A stretch of 64,000 nucleotides of DNA from contig OZ023263.1 in NCBI GenBank assembly GCA_964006375.1, positions 135,743,370 through 135,807,369 of the forward strand. Reading direction: 5' to 3'. Positions within the stretch are counted from its first letter, which is position 1, and each line of letters begins with the position of its first letter. The translations under genes were made by a program, and so were the position numbers. The stretch comes from Tillus elongatus (Eukaryota; Arthropoda; Insecta; Coleoptera; Cleridae). Positions 43,521 through 56,100 of this stretch are shown in pieces. Below the pieces are notes generated by a model, which was not told the origin of the DNA, made no database searches, and was given only the letters and a program-made list of their open reading frames with translations.

Positions 43521-45340
43521 TATCGATAACTCAAAAAAAAATGAACCGATTTTAATGAAATTTGGTACGTAACTTCCTTTTGTAAGTGGCTTGGATAAGT
43601 GCGATAGGCAGGAAAATCGGACCAGTTTTTTCGGGAAAATTTGGATTTTCCTCCGGAAAAGTATCGTATCTCCGAAAATAATGAGCTATGACAACCAAAT
43701 TTGGCATTCCCACTATACAACTTACCCAACATGCCAAAAATTCATATCTCTAAGTTGAAAGGAAAAAAGTTATAGGCATTTTAAGAAAACAATTTTGGGT
43801 GCCACTGGTGATCAGAGGAAAGCACAAGAACAAAATATTTTGTGTGATTAACAAAACCAATTGAATATTACATCCAACGGTTAAGTTTTCTTGACGCAAA
43901 ACGTCAAGAAGTAGCAGAAACAATATTTTGAAAATTTTATAATTTTTCTTCTTCAAACGTCAATGTCGCGATTTGAAACGTCAAAATTTGCAATTTTCAG
44001 ACAAAGAATTTGGAACAAATACGGATTTTTTTAGACAATATGTCGCAAGAAGTGTGTTTTCCAAAGCCTTAAGATTCAGCTTCAACCATCATTGTCCTTC
44101 ATTTTACTAAGATATTTTCAGAAAATCCATTTCAAATAGACCCTCTTTCTGATGCTTCGGCAGTAGTTTCAGCTATAGAGTTTATGGTTTAATAGTCTAT
44201 ATTTTAGCAAATTTTCGTAGAAAAAAATCGTTATTGAGAAGACATCGACTTACGAATTTTAAAAAGATTTCTTCAAATGAGCGCGAACTAGAACCCCAAA
44301 ATCCCATATACGGGGTCGAGTTAAGTTTTTGTCTGTTTACACATATACAGGATGACGCTTTTCTACGACAAAGCTCAATGTATCCGTTATTATATAAGAC
44401 ATGACAAAAAAGTATATACGTTAATTATATGGTATCTCGAGCTGCATCTTACAAACTTATTTTGACAATCACAGGCTGACCCATAAGTCGTTGGTGATAC
44501 ACTTTCTTTTTTTAACAGAACACCCCCTTATTTTATTGCATTTTTGTATTTTACAGCGAATTATAATGCATGTTTGTAAGAAAAAAAATTGATATTGTTC
44601 ATCGTATTTGAGTTATTTCAATTGTATTGCAACTTTTCACGTTTTTGGCACATATTTCAAACACATATCACAAATTGTGAAACGGCGTTTTTATCAATAG
44701 ATAGCGGAGCCCCATGGAAATGACTCATTCCGAGAGCTTTTTGTTTGTATAACTCGTCGAAAAAATCGAGCTGCCGTATACGGGCACACTCAAATACTGG
44801 CTGAATTTTAAAAGTTTTCGTAGAAATGTTTTTAGCGTTTCTGTGGAATTTATTATATTGAAGATGTTTGTGATATGTTGGTAATTAATAATAAATGTTA
44901 GTAAGTAAGTAAGTTATTGTAAAAAAAATTGTCGAATTTTTGTGAAACATATAATTTAGTGTAACATTACTGAAGGCAATTTATGTAAAAAAATGGTAAT
45001 TATCTGTAAAAGAAATTATTGCAAATTTTCATATTTTTTTCAATTTTGGTCATAAAGCTGTTTGTGAATAATTATATCCTGGCAGGTGTGTAAACAGCTT
45101 AAAGAGGTTCGTTGGCCAGGAAAATCGGGTAAGTTTTTTCTGGAACTTTTAAAGTTTATTTTCGAAAAATGTTTGTACTTTCTAAAACAACAAAGCTATT
45201 TTAATGAAATATGGTAGATCGTTACTAATATATAGGTTATACTGCCAACCAAATGTCATTCTTTTTAAAACAAGATATATTTGCCATTAAAAGCATTTTT
45301 ACGAAAATTAGCCACCATAACGCACTTGCTGTGTCCGGAA
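43316..45340 (-). repeat. (AT)n-bearing repeat family, copy 6 (inverted), with companion repeat
   Basis: Starts with the terminal motif 'gtctggacgcagcaagtgcg' (43320), then 'ttagcgaatttttcgtaaaa' (about 43390), (AT)n at 43440-43518, 'gataactcaaaaaaaaatga', 'ttcattttactaagatattt', 'tagcaaattttcgtagaaaa' and the companion block with 'gcatcttacaaacttatttt' (44447). About 45315 an inverted terminal motif 'ccataacgcacttgctgtgt' follows. This may be the most complete copy of a ~2 kb element with terminal motifs at both ends. Confidence 0.65.
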
Positions 45341-45738
45341 CCTTTTTTTAATGAAAGCAGGCATCAAATTTGGCTAAATATTTTTTACACAAAATTCTGC
45401 TAAAAGCATACATAAAATTCAAATTATATACCTAATCTGTAATTAAAATTGAAAATAAAATAATTTGTTTGCACGAACACCCATTAAAACCTTATTTTCG
45501 GCGAATTTCATTTAAAAAATGTTCTATAAATTGAATAATTTTTCATGCAAAAATTCTCAAATGTTTCCTCAAAGAAAATTAAGTAAATTCATTTATCAGA
45601 AAATTCGCTATTAAAATAACATTTTGTACAAGAAAATTCGGTAATATAAATAAATTAAGTAAATAAAATAACCTATATAGTAGGAGCAACGTACCATATT
45701 TTATCAAAATAACTCGTTTGAAAATGTAAAAAAATTTT
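44846..45738. repeat. Duplicated segment A, first copy
   Basis: 893 bases that recur, apparently without change where I compared them, at 47632-48524. Contains the inverted terminal motif at 45315 and no genes. Between this copy and segment B lie about 1.4 kb (45739-47123) that are missing from the second copy. Confidence 0.9.
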
Positions 45739-46553
45739 CGAAAATAAACTTTAAACGCTTCCGAGAAAACTCGTTTCCTAGCTGACGAACCTTAGGTTAA
45801 TAGCAAATTGCGTTATTGAATTTTGAAGCATTTAATGAAAATTAGCTACCAAAACGCACTTACTGCGTCTCGACTTTTTTTACAAACGTGCACCATATTT
45901 CGATGAAAATGCAAAAATGCAATAAGGAATGTTCAAAAAAAAATGTTAGGTATCGCCCACAACTTATGGACTAGCCTGTGATTGTCAAAATAATTTAATA
46001 AGATGCAACTCAAGACACCCTGTAGGTGATGTATAAAATGTTTCCTCGTATCTTGCATAATAACAATTATATTGAGCTTTACCGTGGAAATGCGTCACCT
46101 GTATATATGTAAACAGAAAGTAAACCCGGATATGGATTCTAGGGGGCCTAGTTTGCGCTCGTTTGAAGAAATCTTTTTAGAATTCAAAAGCCGCCGCCTC
46201 CTCATTAACGAAGTTTTTCTACGAAAATTAGCTAAAAATTATAGACCGTTAAACAATAAACTTAACTAAAACTACTGCCAAAGCATCAGAGAAAGGGTCT
46301 ATTTGAAATGAATTTTCTGGAAATATTTTAGTAAAAGGAAGGGCAATGATGGTGGAAGCTGAAACTTAAGGGTTTGCAGAACACTCTTTACACAATCCGT
46401 ATTTCTTTCAGGTTCTTTGCCTAAATGTTGCCAATTTTGACGTTTCAAATCGCGACTTTTTACGTTTTGAGGAAAACCCCATTTTTTTTCTTTAAATGCC
46501 TCTAACTTTTTGGTCTTTAAACTTACAGACCTAAATTTTGGTAAATTGTTCAC

Positions 46554-46639
<86 letters not shown>

Positions 46640-46760
46640 GAAACTGACCCTAGATATGGGTTCTAGGGGGCCTGCTTCGCGCTCATTTGAAAAAATTTGT
46701 TCTAAATTCAAAAGTCTGGATCTCCTCGTTTGTGATTTTTTTAAATAAAATTCCTGAGAA
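45739..46760 (+). repeat. (AT)n-bearing repeat family, copy 7, with companion repeat
   Basis: Companion block ('actagcctgtgattgtcaaa', inverted relative to 44480) at 45930-46130, then 'gaccgttaaacaataaac', 'ggaaaacccc', (AT)n at 46557-46636, 'attgaaactgaccctagata' and 'gcgctcatttga'. Same orientation as copies 1-3. A diverged inverted terminal motif 'ccaaaacgcacttactgcgt' lies at about 45851. Confidence 0.7.
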
Positions 46761-46990
46761 CAAGACCTTGTGAAGCCACGGGAAAAGTCTACGACTTTAT
46801 TAAATATGGAACGGTCTCACTAAGTTAGGGCAAGAAGAAACAACCAGATCTGCTATTCAAATTGAATGTCCTCTTTATCAAATTATTTTGTATACAAAAC
46901 TCGCTAAAAATTCATCGGAATAACAACATCAGATTAGATAACTGTAAAGCGAAATGTGACTAAAAAAATTGATAAAAAGTCAAGTCACTA
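46761..46990. other. Gene-free spacer
   Basis: No element or frame recognised. Confidence 0.4.
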
Positions 46991-47065
46991 ACTAGGATTA
47001 GAACTCGTCATGCGGGAGTCTATTATAAGATGTACCAGTACCTAGCCCACTGAGCTACGCACTAC
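46991..47065 (-). ncRNA. tRNA-like sequence (tRNA pseudogene or head of a tRNA-derived SINE)
   Basis: On the minus strand 'gtagtgcgtagctcagtggg' carries an A box (TAGCTCAGTGGG) and, 40 bases on, 'gacgagttctaatcctag' carries a degenerate B box (GGTTCGAATCC-like). The middle 'ggtacatcttataataga' resembles the anticodon arm of tRNA-Ile(UAU). The acceptor stem does not close at the 3' end, so this is not a functional tRNA. A T-rich stretch follows on the minus strand. Confidence 0.5.
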
Positions 47066-47123
47066 ATGCATTTACTAGTACGTATATCCCATTGTTCTAG
47101 GTTTTAGAATTCACACAAAACCA

Positions 47124-47533
47124 TTTTAATTTACAATGGATATTTTGCTCTTATCCTAACGAAATGAAGGAAAACAACCACTTAGGCACATATGTAGGAG
47201 CTTGTCAGTCATTTCTTGTAGTATTTTTCACTGACATTCTAATCAATTAACTTTGACATTTGAACTTTCTTGTATCAGATTTAATTAATTAAAAATTAAG
47301 TTACCTCTAACTTTTTGTCTTTTACGATAGAGATCTTAATTTTGGTACATAGGATACCGCTTATGACAGAAACCAGCGTACAAAATTTGGTTGCCCTCAC
47401 TTTGTTATTTTCAGAGATATATATTTTTTTTCTATAGAAACCACCTAATTTTCCAGGAAAACCTGGGCCGATTTGCCTGACTAACGAACTTGACAAGCCA
47501 CTTGAAAAAGGAAGGTATTGAGTTGTCGGTGTG

Positions 47534-47623
<90 letters not shown>

Positions 47624-47631
47624 GGAACTGA
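47124..47631. repeat. Duplicated segment B, first copy (contains (AT)n family copy 8)
   Basis: About 510 bases recurring at 48521-49031 with a single difference noticed in the non-microsatellite part (47375 region c versus t near 48757). Includes 'gttgccctcactttgttatt', 'gagttgtcggtgtgatacat' and (AT)n at 47537-47621. After 'attggaactga' it jumps straight into segment A's second copy. Confidence 0.9.
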
Positions 47632-48524
47632 GAATTTATTATATTGAAGATGTTTGTGATATGTTGGTAATTAATAATAAATGTTAGTAAGTAAGTAAGT
47701 TATTGTAAAAAAAATTGTCGAATTTTTGTGAAACATATAATTTAGTGTAACATTACTGAAGGCAATTTATGTAAAAAAATGGTAATTATCTGTAAAAGAA
47801 ATTATTGCAAATTTTCATATTTTTTTCAATTTTGGTCATAAAGCTGTTTGTGAATAATTATATCCTGGCAGGTGTGTAAACAGCTTAAAGAGGTTCGTTG
47901 GCCAGGAAAATCGGGTAAGTTTTTTCTGGAACTTTTAAAGTTTATTTTCGAAAAATGTTTGTACTTTCTAAAACAACAAAGCTATTTTAATGAAATATGG
48001 TAGATCGTTACTAATATATAGGTTATACTGCCAACCAAATGTCATTCTTTTTAAAACAAGATATATTTGCCATTAAAAGCATTTTTACGAAAATTAGCCA
48101 CCATAACGCACTTGCTGTGTCCGGAACCTTTTTTTAATGAAAGCAGGCATCAAATTTGGCTAAATATTTTTTACACAAAATTCTGCTAAAAGCATACATA
48201 AAATTCAAATTATATACCTAATCTGTAATTAAAATTGAAAATAAAATAATTTGTTTGCACGAACACCCATTAAAACCTTATTTTCGGCGAATTTCATTTA
48301 AAAAATGTTCTATAAATTGAATAATTTTTCATGCAAAAATTCTCAAATGTTTCCTCAAAGAAAATTAAGTAAATTCATTTATCAGAAAATTCGCTATTAA
48401 AATAACATTTTGTACAAGAAAATTCGGTAATATAAATAAATTAAGTAAATAAAATAACCTATATAGTAGGAGCAACGTACCATATTTTATCAAAATAACT
48501 CGTTTGAAAATGTAAAAAAATTTT
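47632..48524. repeat. Duplicated segment A, second copy
   Basis: Same 893 bases as 44846-45738. Joined on the left to segment B at 'ggaactga/gaattt' and on the right to segment B's second copy at a shared 'tttt'. Both joints show 2-4 bases of microhomology. Confidence 0.9.
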
Positions 48525-48930
48525 AATTTACAATGGATATTTTGCTCTTATCCTAACGAAATGAAGGAAAACAACCACTTAGGCACATATGTAGGAGCTT
48601 GTCAGTCATTTCTTGTAGTATTTTTCACTGACATTCTAATCAATTAACTTTGACATTTGAACTTTCTTGTATCAGATTTAATTAATTAAAAATTAAGTTA
48701 CCTCTAACTTTTTGTCTTTTACGATAGAGATCTTAATTTTGGTACATAGGATACCGTTTATGACAGAAACCAGCGTACAAAATTTGGTTGCCCTCACTTT
48801 GTTATTTTCAGAGATATATATTTTTTTTCTATAGAAACCACCTAATTTTCCAGGAAAACCTGGGCCGATTTGCCTGACTAACGAACTTGACAAGCCACTT
48901 GAAAAAGGAAGGTATTGAGTTGTCGGTGTG

Positions 48931-49024
<94 letters not shown>

Positions 49025-49150
49025 GGAACTGACTCTGGATATGGGTTCTAGGGGCTAGTTCGCGGTCATTTCAGGAAATTTTTTCAAAATTCAAAAGTCG
49101 AGATCTCGTCATTAGTGAATTATTTTTAAAGAAAATTCACTAAAAAGTAC
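48521..49150 (+). repeat. Duplicated segment B, second copy, with (AT)n family copy 9
   Basis: Repeats 47124-47631, then (AT)n at 48935-49021, and unlike the first copy goes on to the normal family end: 'attggaactgactctggata', 'gagatctcgtcattagtgaa' and 'gaaaattcactaaaa' at about 49145. This shows which side is original. Confidence 0.9.
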
Positions 49151-49265
49151 ACTTTTCTTATTTAAAACAATAGAAAATACACATTACAGCATATGTAATT
49201 CTCTTGTAATTATCTTGCAGATCATCGACTATACTAGAAACTGTGATGAGCACTAATAAGTAAGT

Positions 49266-49410
49266 ACACTTGGAAAACCCAAATCACCACAACACACTTT
49301 TAAAGATCTGACTCAAATTCCAAATTTTTCATCCTCTGATGGTGTTGTTAGTGAAACGATTGGCAGATCTTTAAAAATGTGTTGTGGTGGGTTCTCCAAG
49401 GTACTTTTAT
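49266..49410. repeat. Inverted repeat with hammerhead-like core, copy 2
   Basis: Left arm 'accacaacacacttttaaag' plus atctg and right arm 'cagatctttaaaaatgtgtt' plus gtggt are inverted copies of about 40 bases around a ~50 base centre holding 'ctctgatggtgttgttagtg' and aaacg. The right half matches 20538-20625. Such inverted ends with a CTGATG...GAAAC centre are typical of Penelope-like retroelements. Confidence 0.5.
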
Positions 49411-49549
49411 ATTAGAAACATAGGCAGATAATCGCATAATGAAGAGGTCAGTTCGAAAAGCTTAGTAAACTGGCATATACCCTTGTATGAAATAATTGTG
49501 AGGTTAAGGATGGTTTAGCAACATAATGTTTACATTGTGACCTTTTAGC

Positions 49550-49614
49550 AAATTTTGTAGCAAAAATTAGCTAAAGATTTTTATTAAAACTCGTATGTCT
49601 GGTGTCAATTTCAG

Positions 49615-49678
<64 letters not shown>
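49550..49678 (-). repeat. (AT)n-bearing repeat family, partial copy
   Basis: 'tagcaaattttgtagcaaaa', 'ttagctaaag' and 'gtcaatttcagtttttatat' lead into (AT)n at 49619-49678: a short piece of the family's end fused directly to the microsatellite. Confidence 0.5.
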
Positions 49679-49679
<1 letters not shown>

Positions 49680-50816
49680 CTATAAATAGCAAATATGGCT
49701 TAAAAATAAAAACCTTTTTGTGGAGAGAAACGAGTCATGTATATAAAATTTATGCATCCTGAAATTTAAATGCACTGTATATTTAAAAGAGTGTTGGATA
49801 TTTTCGTTAAATAGTAAATACATTGGAATTTAAATAAAGCAGAACAATGCTTTGATTTTATTTATATTGTTTTGGTTAAGCAAAATATTTTTTATATGGT
49901 CGAATGAATAGATGTAAAGTATGTATAGACATTGTATTTGGGAGATAACGTTAAAGATAAAAATTATTGTGAATAAATTCCAAAAAGGCACACAATGTTA
50001 TCAGTGAAACGTGGAGACGGTTTTTTGCGTACCTGATAAGCAGGTTGGACGATAGTGAGATGGCGTGCTAGTTAACTCTGCCGCACAGCCTGATTAAAAA
50101 AAAGAGACGTTTTCAGTTTTGTAGAAGAGAACATATTCAAAGTTAAAAAGAGATCATTCGAATTTTAACTGCCGCAACCTAAGTTAGCAGGGTAATTATT
50201 CGGGGATTCGAGCTGGAACTGCCAGCATGTAAAGAACTTTTAATAAAGTAAAGAGGGTTTGTTCAGTATAATTATCACGCGAATGAAATGATTAAAAAAG
50301 AATAGTAAAGAGTGGCAATATATGGATATGAACTAATAATAGTAACGAAAATAGAAGATAAATTTCAGTGCAAAAGGGCTATTTAAAACAAACTCGATAA
50401 TAATTAATTACCACAATATGGTGGCGAGAATAAAATCCAGATATATACGGTCCAACAGCGAACAATCCAAATCTCAAATGAAGAATCAATAAGAGGCATT
50501 ATAAGCAGTAAGTCGATTTTGTGAATATTGCGACTATGAATGTGCAGATTTTTATATTGTGTGTTTAGTTTTAAGGATTTTTCTGTTACATTGATGATTT
50601 TTGTGTATATTTATAACATTAAGGGGGATATGCTGATAAAGGCCGAATTAATGACAAAGTCATAGAATATAGTTTAATTCATTGTTACGATAAGATTTTA
50701 ATTTGTTTGATTCATTAACAACGATCAATGTTTTTTATGTTATATGTTTCGAAAAGAATTTAAATTATCAGAAATAAAACATTATATATTTTATTTAAAT
50801 AGTCTGATTAATTTGA

Positions 50817-50818
<2 letters not shown>
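49679..50818. other. Gene-free stretch, possibly LTR-element remains
   Basis: No coding frame. 'acaatatggtggcgagaat' near 50411 looks like an LTR end followed by a TGG-type primer site, and 'aagggggatatgctgataaa' near 50621 looks like a polypurine tract followed by an LTR start. If so, a gypsy-type element with only ~210 bases of interior remains. The two LTR pieces do not overlap, so this cannot be confirmed here. Confidence 0.3.

Positions 50819-50899
<81 letters not shown>
50819..50899. repeat. (AT)n microsatellite
   Basis: Uninterrupted AT tract of about 81 bases without the usual family flanks. Confidence 0.95.
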
Positions 50900-50902
<3 letters not shown>

Positions 50903-51244
50903 TAAATAAGCCTATAATCAAATAATCATAAATTAAAAGAATAAAATTAATAAAAACTCAATTAGGAATGTTTTAACAAAGTTTCTAACTTTGGATGAAC
51001 ATGAATTAAAAAAATACAAATAAGTTACATCAAATCAAAAATGCTAGCCTAATAGTAGAACTCTACCCGTGAGATAAGAGAAAAATTTGCAGATACAACG
51101 GTAAGTAAAGAAATATTGGCAATAATTTCATTTTCATCAATGTTAATACTTTAAATGGGCAATAAAAAGAAGTACTTCATAAGAAAGAGGAAAACACATA
51201 ATAATTAAAATTTTCATGCTCAACTATTAAAAGTGCGATACCAT

Positions 51245-51248
<4 letters not shown>
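50900..51248. other. Gene-free AT-rich stretch
   Basis: Nothing recognised between two (AT)n tracts. Confidence 0.5.

Positions 51249-51316
<68 letters not shown>
51249..51316. repeat. (AT)n tract, left flank of the errantivirus insertion
   Basis: AT dinucleotides running directly up to the LTR. With the tract at 58564-58677 on the other side, it is one original microsatellite split by the insertion. Confidence 0.9.
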
Positions 51317-51321
<5 letters not shown>

Positions 51322-51590
51322 GGTTTTTTCGTAGCGATTGTCCGAAAAAAGTAATTTATTTATTTAAGTGGTACAATTATTACAGTCTTAAAATTTATTA
51401 TAAAATATGTGATTCAAAACAACATGTGAACAACTAGAGTTACAGCGATTGAATGAAATAATGTTCTACAGAACTAACATAAATGCAAACGTCTGCATCA
51501 GCACTCTTACACAGGTCACTAAACTGATGATGCATGGTTTCAGGATTCGTCGTATTTTGTATGATGTTGAGAATATACAGGGATGTAACT
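51317..51590 (-). repeat. Errantivirus 3' LTR
   Basis: 274 bases. Identical to the LTR at 58290-58563 except for one T/A difference in 'gattcaaaac' (here) versus 'gaatcaaaac'. On the minus strand it begins agttacatccctg and ends cctaatt. The near identity indicates a recent insertion. Confidence 0.95.
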
Positions 51591-51600
51591 CCTCCACCCT
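51591..51600 (-). promoter_or_regulatory. Polypurine tract
   Basis: On the minus strand AGGGTGGAGG lies immediately before the LTR start AGTTAC. It is the primer for plus-strand DNA synthesis in LTR retroelements. It overlaps the end of env. Confidence 0.8.
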
Positions 51601-53141
51601 TAAATCTTTAACACGTCCTCGTGTTCGGACACTTCTTCTGTTTGCGTTTGCCTGTTGGACTTGTATAGGATGCTTCGAATTTTTCTTCTTAAAAGAAACA
51701 GAAGTACAATGGTAAGAGCGATGGATATACCAATGGTAATGCCTAAGTGGGAATACTGCATGGACGGTCGGAGATGAAATGGATGCTGTTGTATTTGAGA
51801 CAATGCTTCTTTTATCTTTTTGTTTTCTTTTAGATGAATTGGCTTAAAATGGATATGATGTTGAGGTGTCGGTTGCAATTCTTCGACTTCTATGGGTTGT
51901 AGCGTCAAATTGGTAGCAACGTCTTCATACATTTCTTCATTGATCTTGACTTTGCAGGAATTGAGGGATGTTACTAGACCGTTTCCCTGGAAGATTTTTC
52001 GTTCTAACGATGTTTCGCAATTTTCGACAATAGTGGTTGCTGAGCTAGTGGATATTAAGATCTGACCATTCTGCAGCTGAGTTGATATTTCGTAGGGGTT
52101 CATTACTTTGGCAGAAGTGCAATTTCGTAAGGTGTCAAGCTGACAATGTTCTTCTCGTGGGCGATTATTGCATATAACCACGTCTTCTATAGAGGGGCAC
52201 TTCTCTTGGGTCCATAAGTTTGAAGAGGGTGTTTCTAAATAGTATGAGCTGGGTGGTACCAGGAGAATATAATTTTGTGGTATAGGATAAACACGAAAAT
52301 AAGAACCAGGATTGGGATGTAGGATAGGGACTTTTAAAAGGCATACAATCGTATCCTTAACCGATAATATATGAAATTTGGTAAATTCTACAACTTTAAA
52401 AACATGATTTTTGTCAAAGTCGATCAATTCATTTCTGTCATGACTTAACTTTAAGTGATCAATAATATTTAACAGATCACTAGTGGTAAAGAGCTCTATA
52501 TTAGTAATTTCGTTAAAACTTAAGGAAATAGTTCTTTGAATTATCTCTATATTATGGAGTAATTTAACAGCTACGTGAATTTGGAAATGAATTTTACTCG
52601 ACAATTCTCTTTCGCTATCTAAAGTCGAAAAAGTCTGATAAATATGATCTAGATTTTGATTAATAATTTTTTGGTCCTTTTCGTACCGTTGTGTGATTAT
52701 ATTAGCAAATGAATTTAAATTATCAATTTGGGTAATTATATCTTCTTGATTTTGGAAAAGGTTATCTAAATTTTTATTGATTTCTTTTAAGTCTTCTTGG
52801 TCGAGATTTCCTGTTATCATTTTAATTAAGGAGCCTGCTCCGTTTATTAATCCGCGTTTAGTTCTGTGCATTGATAGTTTTTGTAGTTCATTACTTAATC
52901 TTGACAAATGGTCATCTAAAATTAATAAATATCGTTCGTTAGTTGCAGACATTTGTCAGGTGTTTAAAAATTTAGAATTTTTTAATAATATGTTATAATT
53001 AATTTCTATATCGGTAATATTAAAATAAAAATAAAATTTATGATAATGTTTGAGTATTTTTGCTATGCCTAAATACTCTTTAAAATATCCGTTAGTTTTT
53101 ATCGGTGTTATTTGAAGTGGATGGACCAGGTTGAGGGTCAT
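51600..53141 (-). pseudogene. env: Errantivirus envelope glycoprotein (F-type), one stop
   Basis: The main open part (52952-51600, 450 residues) contains a furin-type site 'HRTKR' followed by 'GLINGAGSLIKMITG', the fusion-peptide arrangement of baculovirus-F-like Env proteins, a helical region, a cysteine-bearing domain ('CPSIEDVVICNNRPREEHC'), and near the C-terminus a membrane anchor 'LGITIGISIALTIVLLFLL' with a basic cytoplasmic tail. Upstream, the same frame continues to 53141 behind a TGA at 52956-52958 and overlaps the end of pol by about 50 bases. Env mediates cell entry and is normally made from spliced RNA. Confidence 0.85.
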
Positions 53142-56100
53142 CGTTGTTTGTAGTAGTAGTAGTTTTGTCCTGTAACGAAAAAGTCTTTCTTACTCTTTTT
53201 ATGTTAGAAACGTGAGCTTTTGTTTTTGGTTTAGAAAATGTAACAATGTTTTCTTTTTGTTTAGTATGTGATCGTAATTTATAAAGAGGATTCGTTTTTC
53301 TTACTTTTGGTACTCTAATAGCTAGTTGTGTCGTTTCTTGTAAATCTGGTGTCGTTTGTCTGTCCGCATTTGCTTTAGAAATTCTTTTGTCTCCACTTAC
53401 TTTTTGTTTCTGATATACACTGTCGAAGAAAGGCATTATTTCTTTGAGCCTATTGTTATTGTATTCTTCGTAAAGGGTAGTTTCAGGTGTGACTGTTGGT
53501 AAGTCGTCGTAGGGGCCGTATAGTAATGTAAAAGGTGAATACCCAGTTGTCGAAAGAATGGACTGGTTGTAAATAAGGGTTGCTGTTATCATTAGGGTTG
53601 CAGGCCTCTCTTGTGGGTTTTGTAATTTAAGAATTCACAATTTTTCTACAAGAGTTGAGTGCAGTCGCTCTACTGGTGAATTTGAGTTAGGATTTTGGGG
53701 GGTTGTTATGTGAAGATTAATATTAAATAAATTACAGTATTCTTTAAGGGTAGTATTCGAAAATTCTTTGCCAGCGTCAGCTACTATTTTTAGGGGATGA
53801 TTATGATGGGAAAAATAGTGTCGAAGTTTATTTAACACGGTAATTGCGGATCCATCAGTTATATAATATGCTTGCGCATATTTGGAGAATAAATCTATGA
53901 TGGTTAGGAATTTGCAATTATCGAAACTAAAGGTGTCAATGTGTATAACTTCAAAAGGGCGTTTAGCTAAAAGGGGACCTGAAAATGGTGGTTTGTACGG
54001 ATTTCTTTCGTATTTGGTCTGAAGGCAAATTGAGCATTTATTAATAAAAGCGTTTATATAATTTTTCATATTAGGCCAAAAATATTTTTGTTTTAAATGT
54101 TGATAAGTCTCGTTAATGCCATTGTGGTTTCGTGTGTGATATTCGTCTATAATTTGTTGTTGTGTTTCTTGTTTTTCAACGTCTTGTAAAAATTCGTTAG
54201 ATTTTATTATTTTAACAGAACTATTAAATAATGTTGAAGAAACAGCAGTGAAATATTTGAATAGTCTATCATGTTTACAGTAAATTCCGTAAGTGAATTT
54301 TGGATCAATAAATTGTTTCAAGAAGTCATTTATTTGTCTTAATTCGTAATTGAGTTGAACCTTTACATGTATTGTTTCAAACTTGAATATTTTTAATTTT
54401 CGTGTGTCATATTTTGGTCCGTAATCTAAAATTATTCGTTTGGAAAAATAATTGACTGGATTTTCTGATATAGGTATTTTGAAAATTGGATTTTCTGCAG
54501 ACGAGTGTTGTGTCTGTGAGTCATTGCTTTCAGGTAGGTTATTAGTCGTGCTAGTAGAGGCATTGTTTGCGTCGTTTTCTAGTTCGTTAATTATTTCTCT
54601 TTCTCTGTCTTCGTCAGGGTCTACGTTATTAATTATTGATTCCAGGTCAAAGTCATCTTCAATCGCGTTAATTTCGATTCGCGATAAGGCATCAGCCACT
54701 ACGTTATCTTTGCCTTTCTTGTATTTTATCTCGTAATTAAATTCCTCTAATCTTAGTCGCCATTTAACTAGCCGTGAGTTTGGTTCCTTAATTGAAAATA
54801 GCCAAACAAGCGGTTTGTGGTCAGCTTCTATAACAAATTTTTGTCCAAAGAGATATGGTCTAAAATGTTTTGTATTTTCTACTATGGATAATAACTCTTT
54901 TCAATGGTCGAATAATTTCTCTCGGCTGAATTTAGTGTTCTTGAGTAAAACGCAATTGGTTTATTATTTTGTGACAATACTCCACCTATAGCTATATTGC
55001 TTGCGTCAGTGGTTAAATGAAATTGTTTAGAAAAGTCGGGGTAGGTCAGGACAGGAGAATTTGTAATTAATTCTTTTATTTTTTGGAATGCGTCAACATA
55101 TTCCGGGTCGTGAATATTTATTTTGGTCTCCTTTTTTAAATATTTATTGATGGGGAATACTACTTTAGCGTAATTTGGAATAAAGCGTCTATAATAGCCT
55201 GTTAATCCTAAAAATGCTCTTATTTCTTTACTTGTCTTTGGTATTGGATAATTCTGAATGGCAGTTATTTTTGATGGGTTCGGTTTGATCCCACGGACAT
55301 TGACCAGATGGCCAAAAAATTCGACCTCTTTACGCAAAAATTCTGACTTATCTAACTGAATTTTTAGGTTACACTCTTTTAACTTATCAAATATATTTTT
55401 TATGTGACAAAGGTGTTCTTGAAGGGATTTCGAGAAGATAACAATATCATCCATATATACGAAACAAAACTTGTATAAATATGGTCTTAATACATTATCC
55501 ATTAGGCGTGAAAAGGTACTAGGAGCCCCCTTCAACCCGAACGGGATTCGGATTCACTCGTAATGGCCATTATTTACGGAGAATGCTGTTTTTTCTATAC
55601 TGTCAGGATCCATTTCAATTTGATGGAATCCTTGTGCTAGATCGAGAGTCGTGAAATAGGAGCAGCGTCCTAAATTATCTAAAATTTCTTCGATGCGAGG
55701 TAATGGGTACTTGTCATCGATCGTTTTCTCGTTAAGTTTACGATAATCGATCACTAAGCGCCATTTCTTTTTTCCAGAAGCGTCTTGACGCTTCGGGACA
55801 ATCCATATCGGACTGGAGTAGGGTGATATTGAGGGTCTAATTATTTTGTTGTCTAAGAGTTTTTGAATTTGGTTTTGGACTTCTTCACGTAAATGAAAAG
55901 GGTACCGGTATGATTTGGTGTGAACAACTTCATCGTCTTTAGTTCTTATTTTATGTTTAATTGCATTGGTGAAAGAGAGATCTGAGTCTTCATGATAAAA
56001 AATATCATTATACTTTTGACATAAATTAATAAGTTTTTCATATTCTTCTGTATTTAAATGACCTGTTCTTAAAACTTTTGTTACATCAAAATGTTTTGAA

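Noticed and set aside
44340..44620. Treating the 'cataagtcgttgg' companion block as a separate transposon
   Set aside because: It always lies next to an (AT)n-family copy, so it is better seen as part of the same element until boundaries are known.
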